From Dermatophagoides farinae (lineage: Eukaryota; Arthropoda; Arachnida; Sarcoptiformes; Pyroglyphidae): a stretch of DNA of 64,000 nt. The notes beneath the pieces were generated by a model that saw only the letters and a program-made list of their open reading frames with translations, did not search any database and was not told the DNA's origin. The first letter of the stretch is position 1. Every line of letters starts with the position of its first letter. The DNA is taken from the NCBI RefSeq assembly GCF_024713945.1, contig NW_027461514.1:186001-250000 (forward strand), given 5' to 3'. A program made the translations under genes and the position numbers. Shown piece after piece: positions 1-8,431 of this stretch.

Positions 1-15
1 AACCGCATATATGTG

Positions 16-1431
16 CTACATTGGCAAATTAGCACTGACTTTAATTACTTTATTTTTTTCAGTTGCTTCTAAAGTGCTTTCATTGTTTGCGTCTTCCAGG
101 ACATAAGAAACACGACGTTTCAATAATTCAGTACATTTTTTGTCTTTCTCAAGATCTAGATCATTAAAATAAATTTCAAATAACTCGTATGCTGTCAATT
201 CCGGCTGGAGAAATAAAAGCTTGTATACTTGCAACTTACAAACAGAATAATCTTTAATTATTTTTGGTACATCGGCCTGACCCTGCTCAGTCTCTTTAAT
301 AACTTTATTATTGTACTCGAGGTAAACATTTTCAATATGATTTAAGTTATTTTTCATCTGTAAACTAATAGTAGATAATTTAAAATAATTGTTAAAATTT
401 TCAAACTCATTGACTGGTAGCTCGGTGAATATGAAATCAACGAATTTAGTATCTTTATTCACACCCATCTGCTGACTACAATAATCCAACACCAATATCC
501 AAACCATTTTCAGTTGTTTTATAAATGATAAATCAATTTTGTTCAGTCCATGTCTAGCTACCTTTCCGCTGGAAAAATTGATAATTAACTCATCAATTGT
601 AAATCTAGACTTAAAAAAATTCTGAAATGTAAATAACTGTTTTTCTAGTTTAGCTTTATTCAAATATCTAGCTACTATTTTCACGTTTCTCACGTCTAGT
701 GTTTCATTAAACTTTTTTCGCCTTACCTGAAGATCATTTATGTACTCGAGAAACATTTTGTACAAACTGTTATAGCCGTAGCAAAAAAATTCATTTGGTA
801 TATCCAAAGAAACTATCGACAAACGCGCTAAAAAGCTGTGAAAATCTTGCTCATCAAAATCCTCATAAATTTTGTCTAAATACTCAAAAAGTTTTTGTTT
901 AATTTCAAACTTGCCTGCCTCATTATGTTCCATTAATAATTTAACATGGTTATTTACATAAGAATTAAAAATGTTAGACTTATCGTACTTCGATATATTA
1001 TTGAACAAACTGTAACGCGGATCAAACGACAAAGCAACACTGACAGTCTGCCAAGTTAGTAGACAACCGATACGTCGTTTTTCTAAATACTGATAAAACG
1101 CGCTTCGTTGCGCGTTGTATGAAGCTAAATTCAACTGAAATTCGCTTTGGTCAAACTCTTTGTTTGCTTTAATTATTTCTTCAACACACATTGGTGTTTC
1201 CTCGCATTTTTCGCCCGTTTGTACATTAAAGTAAAAATTTGTACCGTTGTCTGTCTCTTTTATCCAGTGACAGTTTGATGCAATTATAATTTCAATTGCA
1301 GGTCGCAAGATAACAGGTTTAAACCAGGTTGCAGTCTGTTTGGGCGTTTCTACAATCCAATAAGTATTGCCGTTAGACTCACACTCTTTCACTGTATGAT
1401 GGTTATTGACAAACTTATTATACCATGACAT
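16..1431 (-). CDS. PRPF40: PRP40-like splicing factor (two WW-like modules plus FF domains)
   Basis: Predicted U1 snRNP-associated protein of 471 residues bridging the 5' splice site to branch-point factors. Two WW-like modules lie at about residues 12-40 and 53-80, separated by a linker like that of Prp40. The first keeps its second Trp (W36) and the second its first Trp (W56), but each has lost its partner Trp, so proline binding may be weak. An FF domain follows at about 108-165 with the typical FDPRY motif (136-140), then further helical FF-like sequence. It is shorter than animal PRPF40, which has more FF repeats and a basic tail. The order WW-WW-FF favours PRPF40 over TCERG1. The ATG is the first in frame. 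The identification is by motif order, not close identity. Confidence 0.72.
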   Translation of the reverse strand: MSWYNKFVNNHHTVKECESNGNTYWIVETPKQTATWFKPVILRPAIEIIIASNCHWIKETDNGTNFYFNVQTGEKCEETPMCVEEIIKANKEFDQSEFQLNLASYNAQRSAFYQYLEKRRIGCLLTWQTVSVALSFDPRYSLFNNISKYDKSNIFNSYVNNHVKLLMEHNEAGKFEIKQKLFEYLDKIYEDFDEQDFHSFLARLSIVSLDIPNEFFCYGYNSLYKMFLEYINDLQVRRKKFNETLDVRNVKIVARYLNKAKLEKQLFTFQNFFKSRFTIDELIINFSSGKVARHGLNKIDLSFIKQLKMVWILVLDYCSQQMGVNKDTKFVDFIFTELPVNEFENFNNYFKLSTISLQMKNNLNHIENVYLEYNNKVIKETEQGQADVPKIIKDYSVCKLQVYKLLFLQPELTAYELFEIYFNDLDLEKDKKCTELLKRRVSYVLEDANNESTLEATEKNKVIKVSANLPM

Positions 1432-1550
1432 TGTAACTATTATTATCGCTTATTATTGAATTTAGATAAAGAACAAAAAATTGATGAAAATTTGTATTTA
1501 CGCTGCAGAAAAAAATTTATATTTATATAAATCTATATAAGTTTGCATTG

Positions 1551-3728
1551 CTACTCAATGTCTAGAAGCGTTTTATAATTTATTAACACGTTGATTTTCG
1601 CAGTTTCATAATTGCAATTCGGTAACAAGGGTATACAACACAGTCCAGGCACGCCATTTAGCAGATCGAGATAACAATGTGCAACATCTATAAATCCCAT
1701 TTCGAGCTCGTACCCAAACTGAATTTTTATAATAGCAATATTATTATATGTGATATCAAATGCAAATGACTTTTCAAATTTAGGATTATAAATTGAATAT
1801 ATTGCTGATGTAGACTCTAATTTTTGTGGTTCGTTAAGATCGTAGACGCTGATCTTTGCTTTTACAAACAGATCCATGTCGTTTCCATAATTCTGAATAA
1901 ACTTCTTCAATGTCTTGCTTGCAGCTAAATTCAAGATAGAGTCGATGCTAAATTCCACACGCTTTTTTCGATGTTGTTGATTAGATATTGGAACCAGAAC
2001 GGAATTTTTCACTATATTATTGAAAAATATTGTGTACATTTGTGTATCCACAAGAAACATGTTCCACCCACTAGAAATCAGTTTTACAATGTCATTGATA
2101 TCCGCTGGTATAACTGGGTTGGACAAATACATGATCATATTGTTGAGAAGTTTGTTGGATTTTGGGGTTTCCTTAGAGTGAGATGAAACAGACATTTCTT
2201 CTTGCTTAGCTAAAGACCGTTTCACATCTTCCAATGCTGTCACTATATTATTATGTTTTACCGCTTGTACAGTATTTACATCTATGATAAAATTGTTCAA
2301 TTGACCTACATTAAGAATTTTTTGCGTTTCAGTGTTTTTATCCAGCAGGAAACTAAACAAAACTTTCTTATAGCTGTCTTTAACCGTTAAACATGAATCT
2401 GATTCTAAGCATTTAAGAAGTCGTTCGTTGAACACTTGTTCTAAAAGAGTACTACACTTTATCATTATTTTACTCACAATTATACTGTTATTGGGATATG
2501 TTCGTAAATCAAATAATAAGAAAAAAGGTAAGAATGAGTATTTAAATAAATAAGCTGAAATTGTAATTAAAACTGTTTCAAGCTCAAGTCTATATTTATC
2601 TACATTAACCAGTGCTTGATAAGCTTCCACGTTTGTCTCAAATTTAGTATTGTTTTCGCAGCAAAAAACTTGATCAAGTTTTTCACTGTATATCAAGGTA
2701 AAACACATAGAACGAATATTTTTGGAAAGTAGATTTTGGAACTTATCACTAATTGAACTTTTGTCATTCTCGCACGTTTTGCGTGGGTTTATTGCTAGCT
2801 CAGTTTGGTTTATAAATGGAATACAAAGCGAGTTAATCGACGTATTTTCAAATTTTTCGATTACTAAAAAATTAGAACTGGTCAGATCATAGTTGGTACT
2901 AGTTAACAGGGTGTACATGCCAAACAGCGTTAATTTTTCATCGATAACTAAAGGACTTTGCCAATTAAAAATTTTACTCGTAGTGTCTATTGCAGCCTGC
3001 TCAGGGTAACATTTATATTTAGTCAAAAAAGCTTTTATATTTGCAAAACGAGCAAGTTCTTCGTTTTTTAAATTAAAAAAAAAATTTAGTTTTGGCATGT
3101 TTAATACTATTAGTAAAATGAAGTAAAAGTGAAAATAATTGATTCGATCACTATGGCCTACGTTAATTAAATTGAAGATTTCTTCTAAATAAGACAAACT
3201 AACGCAAATTTTAAAATCTTCAAATAAAAGCTGGCATTCTTCAACAGATATTTCAACATTCTTAAAGCGCTTTGTCCAGAAAGGAATAATTATAGAATAT
3301 GGATATTTTAGCAAATTTTTAGTGGATTTTGTATTTAACAAACTTCTTGTGTAATCAATCACTATTAAGAACGATTGTAAATCTTTTTCTGAATCAAAAC
3401 ACAATTTTATTGTAGATTTATTTGTCAATTTAACGTGGGCTTCGTAGCTTTTAGTGTCCTCGATAGAAACATCTGTTATGTCTTTGCAGCAAATTTCATT
3501 TGATATAAATACTCCATTGGTCCAGTAAAAAGCCGATAAATTTGCTTTAAGTTTGACTAAATGCTGCGAATATCTAGATCTCCATGACTTCGTACAGATT
3601 CTAATTTGTACACCGGCTATCCATTTGTCAATCGAATTTTTCAATGTATCCAGTCTTAGTGGTGAATAAAATTTGTTTTTTAGTCCTACGTAATACAAAA
3701 TCTGATCCCACTCGATTCCATTATACAT
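1551..3728 (-). CDS. Phospholipase C-like protein, probably catalytically inactive
   Basis: The 725 residues show the order of a phosphoinositide-specific phospholipase C: PH-like domain (about 20-130), helical EF-hand-like region (130-260), X-box-like region (about 270-440), a linker, a Y-like region (about 530-600) and a terminal C2-like domain (about 610-720, with YNPKFEKSFAFDI resembling the C2 core). In active enzymes the X box starts with a SSHNTYL-type motif carrying the first catalytic His. Here the equivalent reads TSTNYDL, and the segment that should carry the metal ligands and second His also lacks them. I infer a pseudoenzyme, comparable in logic to animal PRIP/PLC-L proteins, binding lipid or phosphate ligands without hydrolysis. 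The gene is on the same strand as the gankyrin-like gene, 544 bp away. Coding is certain; the family is moderately sure. Confidence 0.55.
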   Translation of the reverse strand: MYNGIEWDQILYYVGLKNKFYSPLRLDTLKNSIDKWIAGVQIRICTKSWRSRYSQHLVKLKANLSAFYWTNGVFISNEICCKDITDVSIEDTKSYEAHVKLTNKSTIKLCFDSEKDLQSFLIVIDYTRSLLNTKSTKNLLKYPYSIIIPFWTKRFKNVEISVEECQLLFEDFKICVSLSYLEEIFNLINVGHSDRINYFHFYFILLIVLNMPKLNFFFNLKNEELARFANIKAFLTKYKCYPEQAAIDTTSKIFNWQSPLVIDEKLTLFGMYTLLTSTNYDLTSSNFLVIEKFENTSINSLCIPFINQTELAINPRKTCENDKSSISDKFQNLLSKNIRSMCFTLIYSEKLDQVFCCENNTKFETNVEAYQALVNVDKYRLELETVLITISAYLFKYSFLPFFLLFDLRTYPNNSIIVSKIMIKCSTLLEQVFNERLLKCLESDSCLTVKDSYKKVLFSFLLDKNTETQKILNVGQLNNFIIDVNTVQAVKHNNIVTALEDVKRSLAKQEEMSVSSHSKETPKSNKLLNNMIMYLSNPVIPADINDIVKLISSGWNMFLVDTQMYTIFFNNIVKNSVLVPISNQQHRKKRVEFSIDSILNLAASKTLKKFIQNYGNDMDLFVKAKISVYDLNEPQKLESTSAIYSIYNPKFEKSFAFDITYNNIAIIKIQFGYELEMGFIDVAHCYLDLLNGVPGLCCIPLLPNCNYETAKINVLINYKTLLDIE

Positions 3729-4272
3729 ATAAAATATTTTTCTATGTAGTATTATTGTGTTTCGAAGCTTAATACACTGTTTATGATGTGTTCATAAAGA
3801 ATAAAATTTTTTTTAACAAATTAACAAAATAGATTGAACAAAAAAAGTTTTGTGTCCAATCCATGAATTAATAAATTTGCCTAGTTAAAATTTTGATTAA
3901 ATTACAGATATTAAAATGTTTGAACATAGAAAACATCTATGTCATCAGATTTTTTGCAATATGGGAAACTGGAATGATTATTTTATTAGATCTATAACGC
4001 ATGTTGCTTATAAAAAGTGCCATTTATAATTGGACTTCATCTAAAGCAAATAGACTCGTTTGTCTAAGTTTTTTATCTCAAATTCATAATTTTTTTTACA
4101 AAATAATACTATGATCACATTACATAATACTCTGACCTTACTTTTAATCTATTACTTAATTAAATGTGAAGACGGATGTCTCACATATTTATCCAACTGC
4201 TGATAATTAATTTATACGTTTAATTCTGCCTACATTTAAAAGGAGCTGGCTGTATTCTAAATATTTATAAAA
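3729..4272. other. Intergenic spacer, 544 bp
   Basis: AT-rich spacer between two minus-strand genes: promoter of the phospholipase C-like gene and 3' flank of the gankyrin-like gene. It holds a 37-codon plus-strand reading frame at 3916-4029 and a short hairpin palindrome near 3926-3942. No splice sites extend the small frame and I see no RNA gene. Confidence 0.6.
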
Positions 4273-4971
4273 CTATGCGTGGTTTTTAATAAGCTCTAAA
4301 ATTGTTCGGTCCGAAATATTGCTAGTTTCTATTCGATCAACAGTCGCAATATTCAAGTTTAATAATAAGTTAAGCATATCATAGTTTACATTTTCAATTG
4401 CTACATCAATTAATTTATAAATGTTTATTTTCTTTTGCGAATAGTGAGGCAACAGAAGTTGTGTGATGCAAGGTACACCGACATGAACTGATAAAACTAG
4501 TGGGTCTAGTCCTGTTGCATTTTTGATGTTTAAAATTTTCTTATCAGCAATCTTTATAATCATGTCAACGATTTTAGCATTACTTTTATTAATTGCGATA
4601 TGCAAAGCAGTGTTCAAACTGCAATCGGTTCGTAATGTAGGGTCCGCGTTGTATGATAGTAAAACGTGCACCAAATCAATATAACATGAAGCTGTAGCTA
4701 TATGTAAAGGAGTCCATGATAACTCATCACGTGGATCGACAGAAAAACCGTGCATCAATAACGCAAGAAGTCGTATTTTATCGTTATTGCTGACACACCA
4801 ATGAACAACACACCTGTTATCAAAATCAGTTTGATTCATCAACTGAATTTTTTTTTCAGTGATAAACTCATCTAACTTATCTAATTCACAACTAAAGAAT
4901 TCTTCTTGAAGTTTGTGATACAGCTCATAATCAGTTGATATTTGATCAGAGCAGGGAGAAGTACATTCCAT
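4273..4971 (-). CDS. PSMD10: Gankyrin-like ankyrin-repeat protein (proteasome assembly chaperone)
   Basis: A 232-residue protein made mostly of ankyrin repeats from about residue 45 to the end. The clearest are WTPLHIA and TALHIAINKSNAKIVD. Length and the stretch running from an Asn-x-x-Asp-x-Asp turn into VVHWCVSNND match the start of gankyrin/Nas6 (family form: a DxDxRTALHWA-type opening), the chaperone that binds the Rpt3 ATPase during assembly of the proteasome regulatory particle. The last repeats are more divergent than the first three. Ankyrin proteins are easy to confuse, so another small ankyrin protein cannot be excluded. The start ATG is the first in frame; the short AT-rich leader has no further coding signal. 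Confidence 0.6.
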   Translation of the reverse strand: MECTSPCSDQISTDYELYHKLQEEFFSCELDKLDEFITEKKIQLMNQTDFDNRCVVHWCVSNNDKIRLLALLMHGFSVDPRDELSWTPLHIATASCYIDLVHVLLSYNADPTLRTDCSLNTALHIAINKSNAKIVDMIIKIADKKILNIKNATGLDPLVLSVHVGVPCITQLLLPHYSQKKINIYKLIDVAIENVNYDMLNLLLNLNIATVDRIETSNISDRTILELIKNHA

Positions 4972-5141
4972 AATTTACAGCTGTAGTTTGTATTTATATT
5001 AGATTTATAATTATCAAAATTAAAATTAATAATCATAAATTTTATACTTAATTTAATTATACAGAAAAATAAAAATTTGAGAGCATAAATCATAACATAA
5101 AATGTTAAAACTCAGCAGGTTAAATCAAATAAGATGTTAAT

Positions 5142-5672
5142 TTAAAGTTCGTTGTTTGCATCTTGGACAAGACCACATTCTTCTATCTTAATAACAGAAG
5201 TTGGTCTACCGCTGCTTGATCCGACTTTTTCGATCTCATCTAAAACTTCAAATCCTTTAACAAGACGTCCGAATACGACGTGTTTTCCATCTAAATGTGG
5301 AGTTTTTACGAAAGTTATGAAAAATTGAGAACCATTGGTGTTAGGACCGGCGTTTGCCATGGATAAAAGTCCTCTTTGATCATGCTTGATAGTAAAGTTT
5401 TCATCAGCAAATCGAGCCCCGTAGATCGAACGACCACCAGTTCCATTACCATTCTCAAAATCTCCTCCTTGAGCCATGAAATCAGGAATGATTCGGTGAA
5501 AATGACTTTTGGCGTAACCTATAGTCTTTCCAATCTGAGAATCTTTGTAGCCAATGCAGAGTTTGCGGAAATTCTCAGCTGTTCTTGGAACAACATTCTT
5601 AAAAAGTTCGAATTGAAGTTCACCTAGAGTTTGTCCGTCCTTAGTTAATTTAAAATATACGTCACTGGTCAT
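5142..5672 (-). CDS. Cyclophilin-type peptidyl-prolyl cis-trans isomerase
   Basis: Single-domain cyclophilin that isomerises peptidyl-proline bonds. The core signature is intact: [15 protein letters not shown] supplies the catalytic Arg and Phe/Gln residues, followed by the GTGG loop, the [16 protein letters not shown] segment and the DGKHVVFG strand. There is no signal peptide, so it should be cytosolic or nuclear. The residue that is usually Trp before LDGKHVVFG is His here, as in Cyp40-type proteins, which predicts weak cyclosporin binding. The start is taken at 5672 (MTSDVYFKL), because family homology begins there. An in-frame ATG at 5702 would add ten unconserved residues. The gene is divergent from the EF-hand gene across a 0.5 kb spacer. 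Confidence 0.95.
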   Translation of the reverse strand: MTSDVYFKLTKDGQTLGELQFELFKNVVPRTAENFRKLCIGYKDSQIGKTIGYAKSHFHRIIPDFMAQGGDFENGNGTGGRSIYGARFADENFTIKHDQRGLLSMANAGPNTNGSQFFITFVKTPHLDGKHVVFGRLVKGFEVLDEIEKVGSSSGRPTSVIKIEECGLVQDANNEL

Positions 5673-5702
5673 ATAAACTAAATAATCGATTTTAGAGTAC
5701 AA

Positions 5703-6221
5703 TGAAATTTAATTGACGTTTTGTCTTTTATATTTTTTTAATAATTTTTTTATTTGAGTAACATAAACAACAGCAACTTCATTTCATTTAATGATGACAA
5801 CAGTGTACCCACATTCGCAGTGTTTCATGAAGTGGCTTAAGCAACCACGCTATTGAATGTAAATTTACACCCTTAGATGTCTGAAAATACTATAAACTTT
5901 TCGTTATAAAAGATGATATATAATTGGTCTGTGTTTCTTAATGGTTCACTTGAACCATAACTGCTGACTCGTTAAATAAATCTGATATTCCCATTTAATT
6001 CATGAGATATTATTGCCACAGAATTTTATTACCTGATAATAATCAGTTCTGCCAAATATCTCGAAAAATAACTTAAAGGCTATAGGAACCAGTTTAGATT
6101 ATTCTAAATTTGGGCTAAGTCGCTTAAACAATTCTTTTAATTTATTTATATTTGGGTGCAAACCCCTTTTTCTGATTTTTTGCTGTTTTTACAAGCAAAC
6201 GTTTAGTAAAATATATCACAA
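5703..6221. promoter_or_regulatory. Divergent intergenic region, 519 bp
   Basis: Shared 5' region of the cyclophilin (minus) and EF-hand (plus) genes and one of the longest spacers in the window. It contains a perfect 8+2+8 palindrome at 5941-5958 (ATGGTTCA, CT, TGAACCAT). An ATGATGA box at 5791-5797 and CTGA at 5881-5884 could be read as a box C/D snoRNA, but no good terminal stem supports this. No open frame or splice sites suggest a gene. Confidence 0.5.
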
Positions 6222-6665
6222 ATGAATTTTTCTTCAACTACATATTCAGCAATAAACGAAGCACTTTCCTTAGGTTGGACTAAAACCGGTAGTGATCTTT
6301 ATGATGTTTTGATTGCTGTGGGATGCAATGTTACTTTGGAACAAGTTGAAGGTTTAAAAAAAACTTTAAAAATAGAAACAATTGATAATTTAACAGTAGA
6401 GAACGTAATAAATGCCATTGAGACTTTGCCTAGTAATCTAAGACCAGATGAGATCCTTAATTCCCTGTGCGAAAAGTTGCCAACTTACGAAGATGGGCTA
6501 ATTAATGTAATTGATTTTGCAAACATTCTTTCGAATATTTGTGATATGTCAAACGATGAGATTACAGCCGTTGTTAACGAATTAGACCCTAACTTTGTAA
6601 ATAAAATTTATTTAGACACTTTTTTGCTACAGTGGTCTGAAAAGACTTTAAATAATAAAACTTAA
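6222..6665 (+). CDS. Calmodulin/myosin light chain-like EF-hand protein with degenerate loops
   Basis: A 147-residue protein with the size and helix pattern of calmodulin-superfamily light chains. The segment DVLIAVGCNVTLEQVEGL matches the helix-loop-helix boundary typical of myosin essential light chains and calmodulin (family form: ...LGxNPTxxEV). A second pair of helices surrounds EDGLINVIDFANIL, where the calcium loop is incomplete. No loop has the full set of Asp/Glu ligands, so it probably binds a target helix, such as a myosin IQ motif or another scaffold, without calcium. It lies 54 bp upstream of NLE1 on the same strand. The start is the first ATG. Exact partner unknown. Confidence 0.5.
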   Translation: MNFSSTTYSAINEALSLGWTKTGSDLYDVLIAVGCNVTLEQVEGLKKTLKIETIDNLTVENVINAIETLPSNLRPDEILNSLCEKLPTYEDGLINVIDFANILSNICDMSNDEITAVVNELDPNFVNKIYLDTFLLQWSEKTLNNKT

Positions 6666-6719
6666 AAATTTTAAAGTCGCAAAAAATACTTTGTAATTAA
6701 TCGAAAATTCTTGTCAAAT

Positions 6720-8279
6720 ATGGTTCGATATTATCAGCCTTTGCACAACATAGATGAAAACAATGTAAAAAATAAATTATCCAACCAGACTTTCTTAGTA
6801 CGTTTTTACGGCGAAAATGAAAGCTTCAAAAGTTCTGAACTGGAAGTAGAAGGAAGCATTGACAAGAACGCTTTGTTATCGCTCCTCAAAGAATTTTTGC
6901 CCGAAGACCTTGCGTCAGATTTATATCGCCTAACAATTTTTGATAACAAGTATGAAATTACATCCACTTTATCAGATTGTATAGAAAAGGCGATTAAAGA
7001 AAATGTAAATTTTACTAGTGAAGGAACGCTAGATATTAACTTTTATTCGATGTGTAGTTTTAGAATTTCACCCGTATCGCAGTTATCTGGATCTTTAAAA
7101 GGGCACATAGGGGTTATTCTTTGTTTGAAAATAGCTGCAAACTCCAGATTTATGGTTACAGGTTCGTCAGATTGTACCGTGAAAATATGGGACCTTTTAA
7201 CGGTAACGCCTATTACTACTTTCAAACGCCATATCAAACCTATAACATCAATTGCTATTAGCCCTTGCTGCAGATACGTAGCCTCCGGAGCAAACGATAA
7301 TTTAATATATATTTGGGACGTTTCCAATTTAAAATCTTCAAGCACAGTGGAACCACTAACTAAAATTCAGCTCCATAAGCAACCAATAACGGCTTTAGAG
7401 TTTTTGCCAGCACATCTTCACAAATTTTGGATTAACAAAACTCCACTACTGGCAAGTGCTTCGCAAGATGGATCAATAAGAATTTCCAACATTATATCAG
7501 GCCAATCTGTAGCTAACTTTGACGGACATACTAAAATGGTAACGTGCCTACGCTGGAGTGGAAATCAAAGTATTTTTGATGAAGGAAAAGAATATTTTGG
7601 TCCAATATTATATAGTTCTTCGAGAGATACAATGATTAAAATTTGGAGTCTCCCTCATAAACAAATGATCAAGTCAGTCAAAGCCCATGCACACTGGATT
7701 AATGGTATTTCCTTAAATACATCGTATCTGATGAATTGTTCAGCGTTTTTTCCAAGTTCTAATTTCACTTACACAGGTTCGATTGATGCATATTTTCAAG
7801 CATCAGAAGAAATATGGAATAAACAAACTAAAAATATCAGAAGTGAATTATTAGTGTCGTCTAGCGACGATAACACACTAGTGCTTTGGGATTTTAATAA
7901 CGAATCCAAAAAAATTGCTCAATTACTCGGTCATCAACAACCGGTATGCGGCGTTTCATTTTCACCTGATGCAAGATATATCTGTTCAGCTAGCTTTGAC
8001 TCATCACTGAGATTATGGTGTGGTACTACTGGTAAATATTTACATGTTTTTAGAGGTCATGTGGCTGCGGTTTATCAACTAGCTTGGTCTTCAGACAGTC
8101 GACTAGTCGTATCTTGTGGAAAAGATTCAACAATAAAAACGTGGGATGTTCAATCCAAAAAATTAAGAAAAGATCTACCAGGTGCTGCTGACGAATTGTA
8201 CTGTATTGACTGGGCCATAAACGGTCAATATATTGGTTCAGGTGGCAAAGATAAAATTGTTCGTATATGGTCTAGATAA
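6720..8279 (+). CDS. NLE1: Notchless homologue, WD40 ribosome assembly factor
   Basis: Homologue of NLE1/Rsa4, which binds pre-60S particles and is pulled off by the AAA+ ATPase midasin/Rea1 during export maturation. An NLE ubiquitin-like domain (about 25-110, starting TFLVRF) precedes an eight-bladed WD40 propeller. Clear blades end in VKIWDLL, IYIWDVS, IKIWSLP, LVLWDFN, LRLWCG, IKTWDV and VRIWSR. The Glu that contacts midasin in the NLE domain should lie in the N-terminal third; I could not assign it safely. Length of about 519 residues is normal. The start is the ATG at 6720, with no upstream in-frame ATG. A low-complexity insertion sits between blades near TYTGSIDAYFQ. Confidence 0.93.
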   Translation: MVRYYQPLHNIDENNVKNKLSNQTFLVRFYGENESFKSSELEVEGSIDKNALLSLLKEFLPEDLASDLYRLTIFDNKYEITSTLSDCIEKAIKENVNFTSEGTLDINFYSMCSFRISPVSQLSGSLKGHIGVILCLKIAANSRFMVTGSSDCTVKIWDLLTVTPITTFKRHIKPITSIAISPCCRYVASGANDNLIYIWDVSNLKSSSTVEPLTKIQLHKQPITALEFLPAHLHKFWINKTPLLASASQDGSIRISNIISGQSVANFDGHTKMVTCLRWSGNQSIFDEGKEYFGPILYSSSRDTMIKIWSLPHKQMIKSVKAHAHWINGISLNTSYLMNCSAFFPSSNFTYTGSIDAYFQASEEIWNKQTKNIRSELLVSSSDDNTLVLWDFNNESKKIAQLLGHQQPVCGVSFSPDARYICSASFDSSLRLWCGTTGKYLHVFRGHVAAVYQLAWSSDSRLVVSCGKDSTIKTWDVQSKKLRKDLPGAADELYCIDWAINGQYIGSGGKDKIVRIWSR

Positions 8280-8395
8280 ATAACGTCAATTAATCAGGCA
8301 ACATACATTTTGCCTAAACATGGATTAGATTATCAGATAAATTAAAATTTATTTAATTTATTATTTTTATTATATGATCAATCTCTGTAATATAG

Positions 8396-8417
8396 GTAAT
8401 TTTATTTTTATTTGCAG
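8396..8417 (+). other. Possible 22-nt intron upstream of LAP3
   Basis: GTAATT donor and TTTGCAG acceptor. Removing it joins an ATG at 8374 in frame to the LAP3 frame, adding MINLCNIEFQLY. It is shorter than all supported introns and the added residues have no known match. Confidence 0.3.
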
Positions 8418-8431
8418 AATTTCAATTATAC

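Noticed and set aside
3916-4029. A 37-codon plus-strand frame with a faint resemblance to the LYR motif of ISD11-type proteins.
   Set aside because: LYR reads LCH, no donor site continues the frame, and no second exon with LYRM sequence follows.
5786-5890. Box C (ATGATGA, 5791) and box D (CTGA, 5881) pair suggesting a C/D snoRNA, plus an 11-nt match to 18S rRNA (CCCTTAGATGT).
   Set aside because: The rRNA match is in the sense orientation and is of a length expected by chance in a window this size. Only a weak terminal stem is possible and there is no C'/D' pair.
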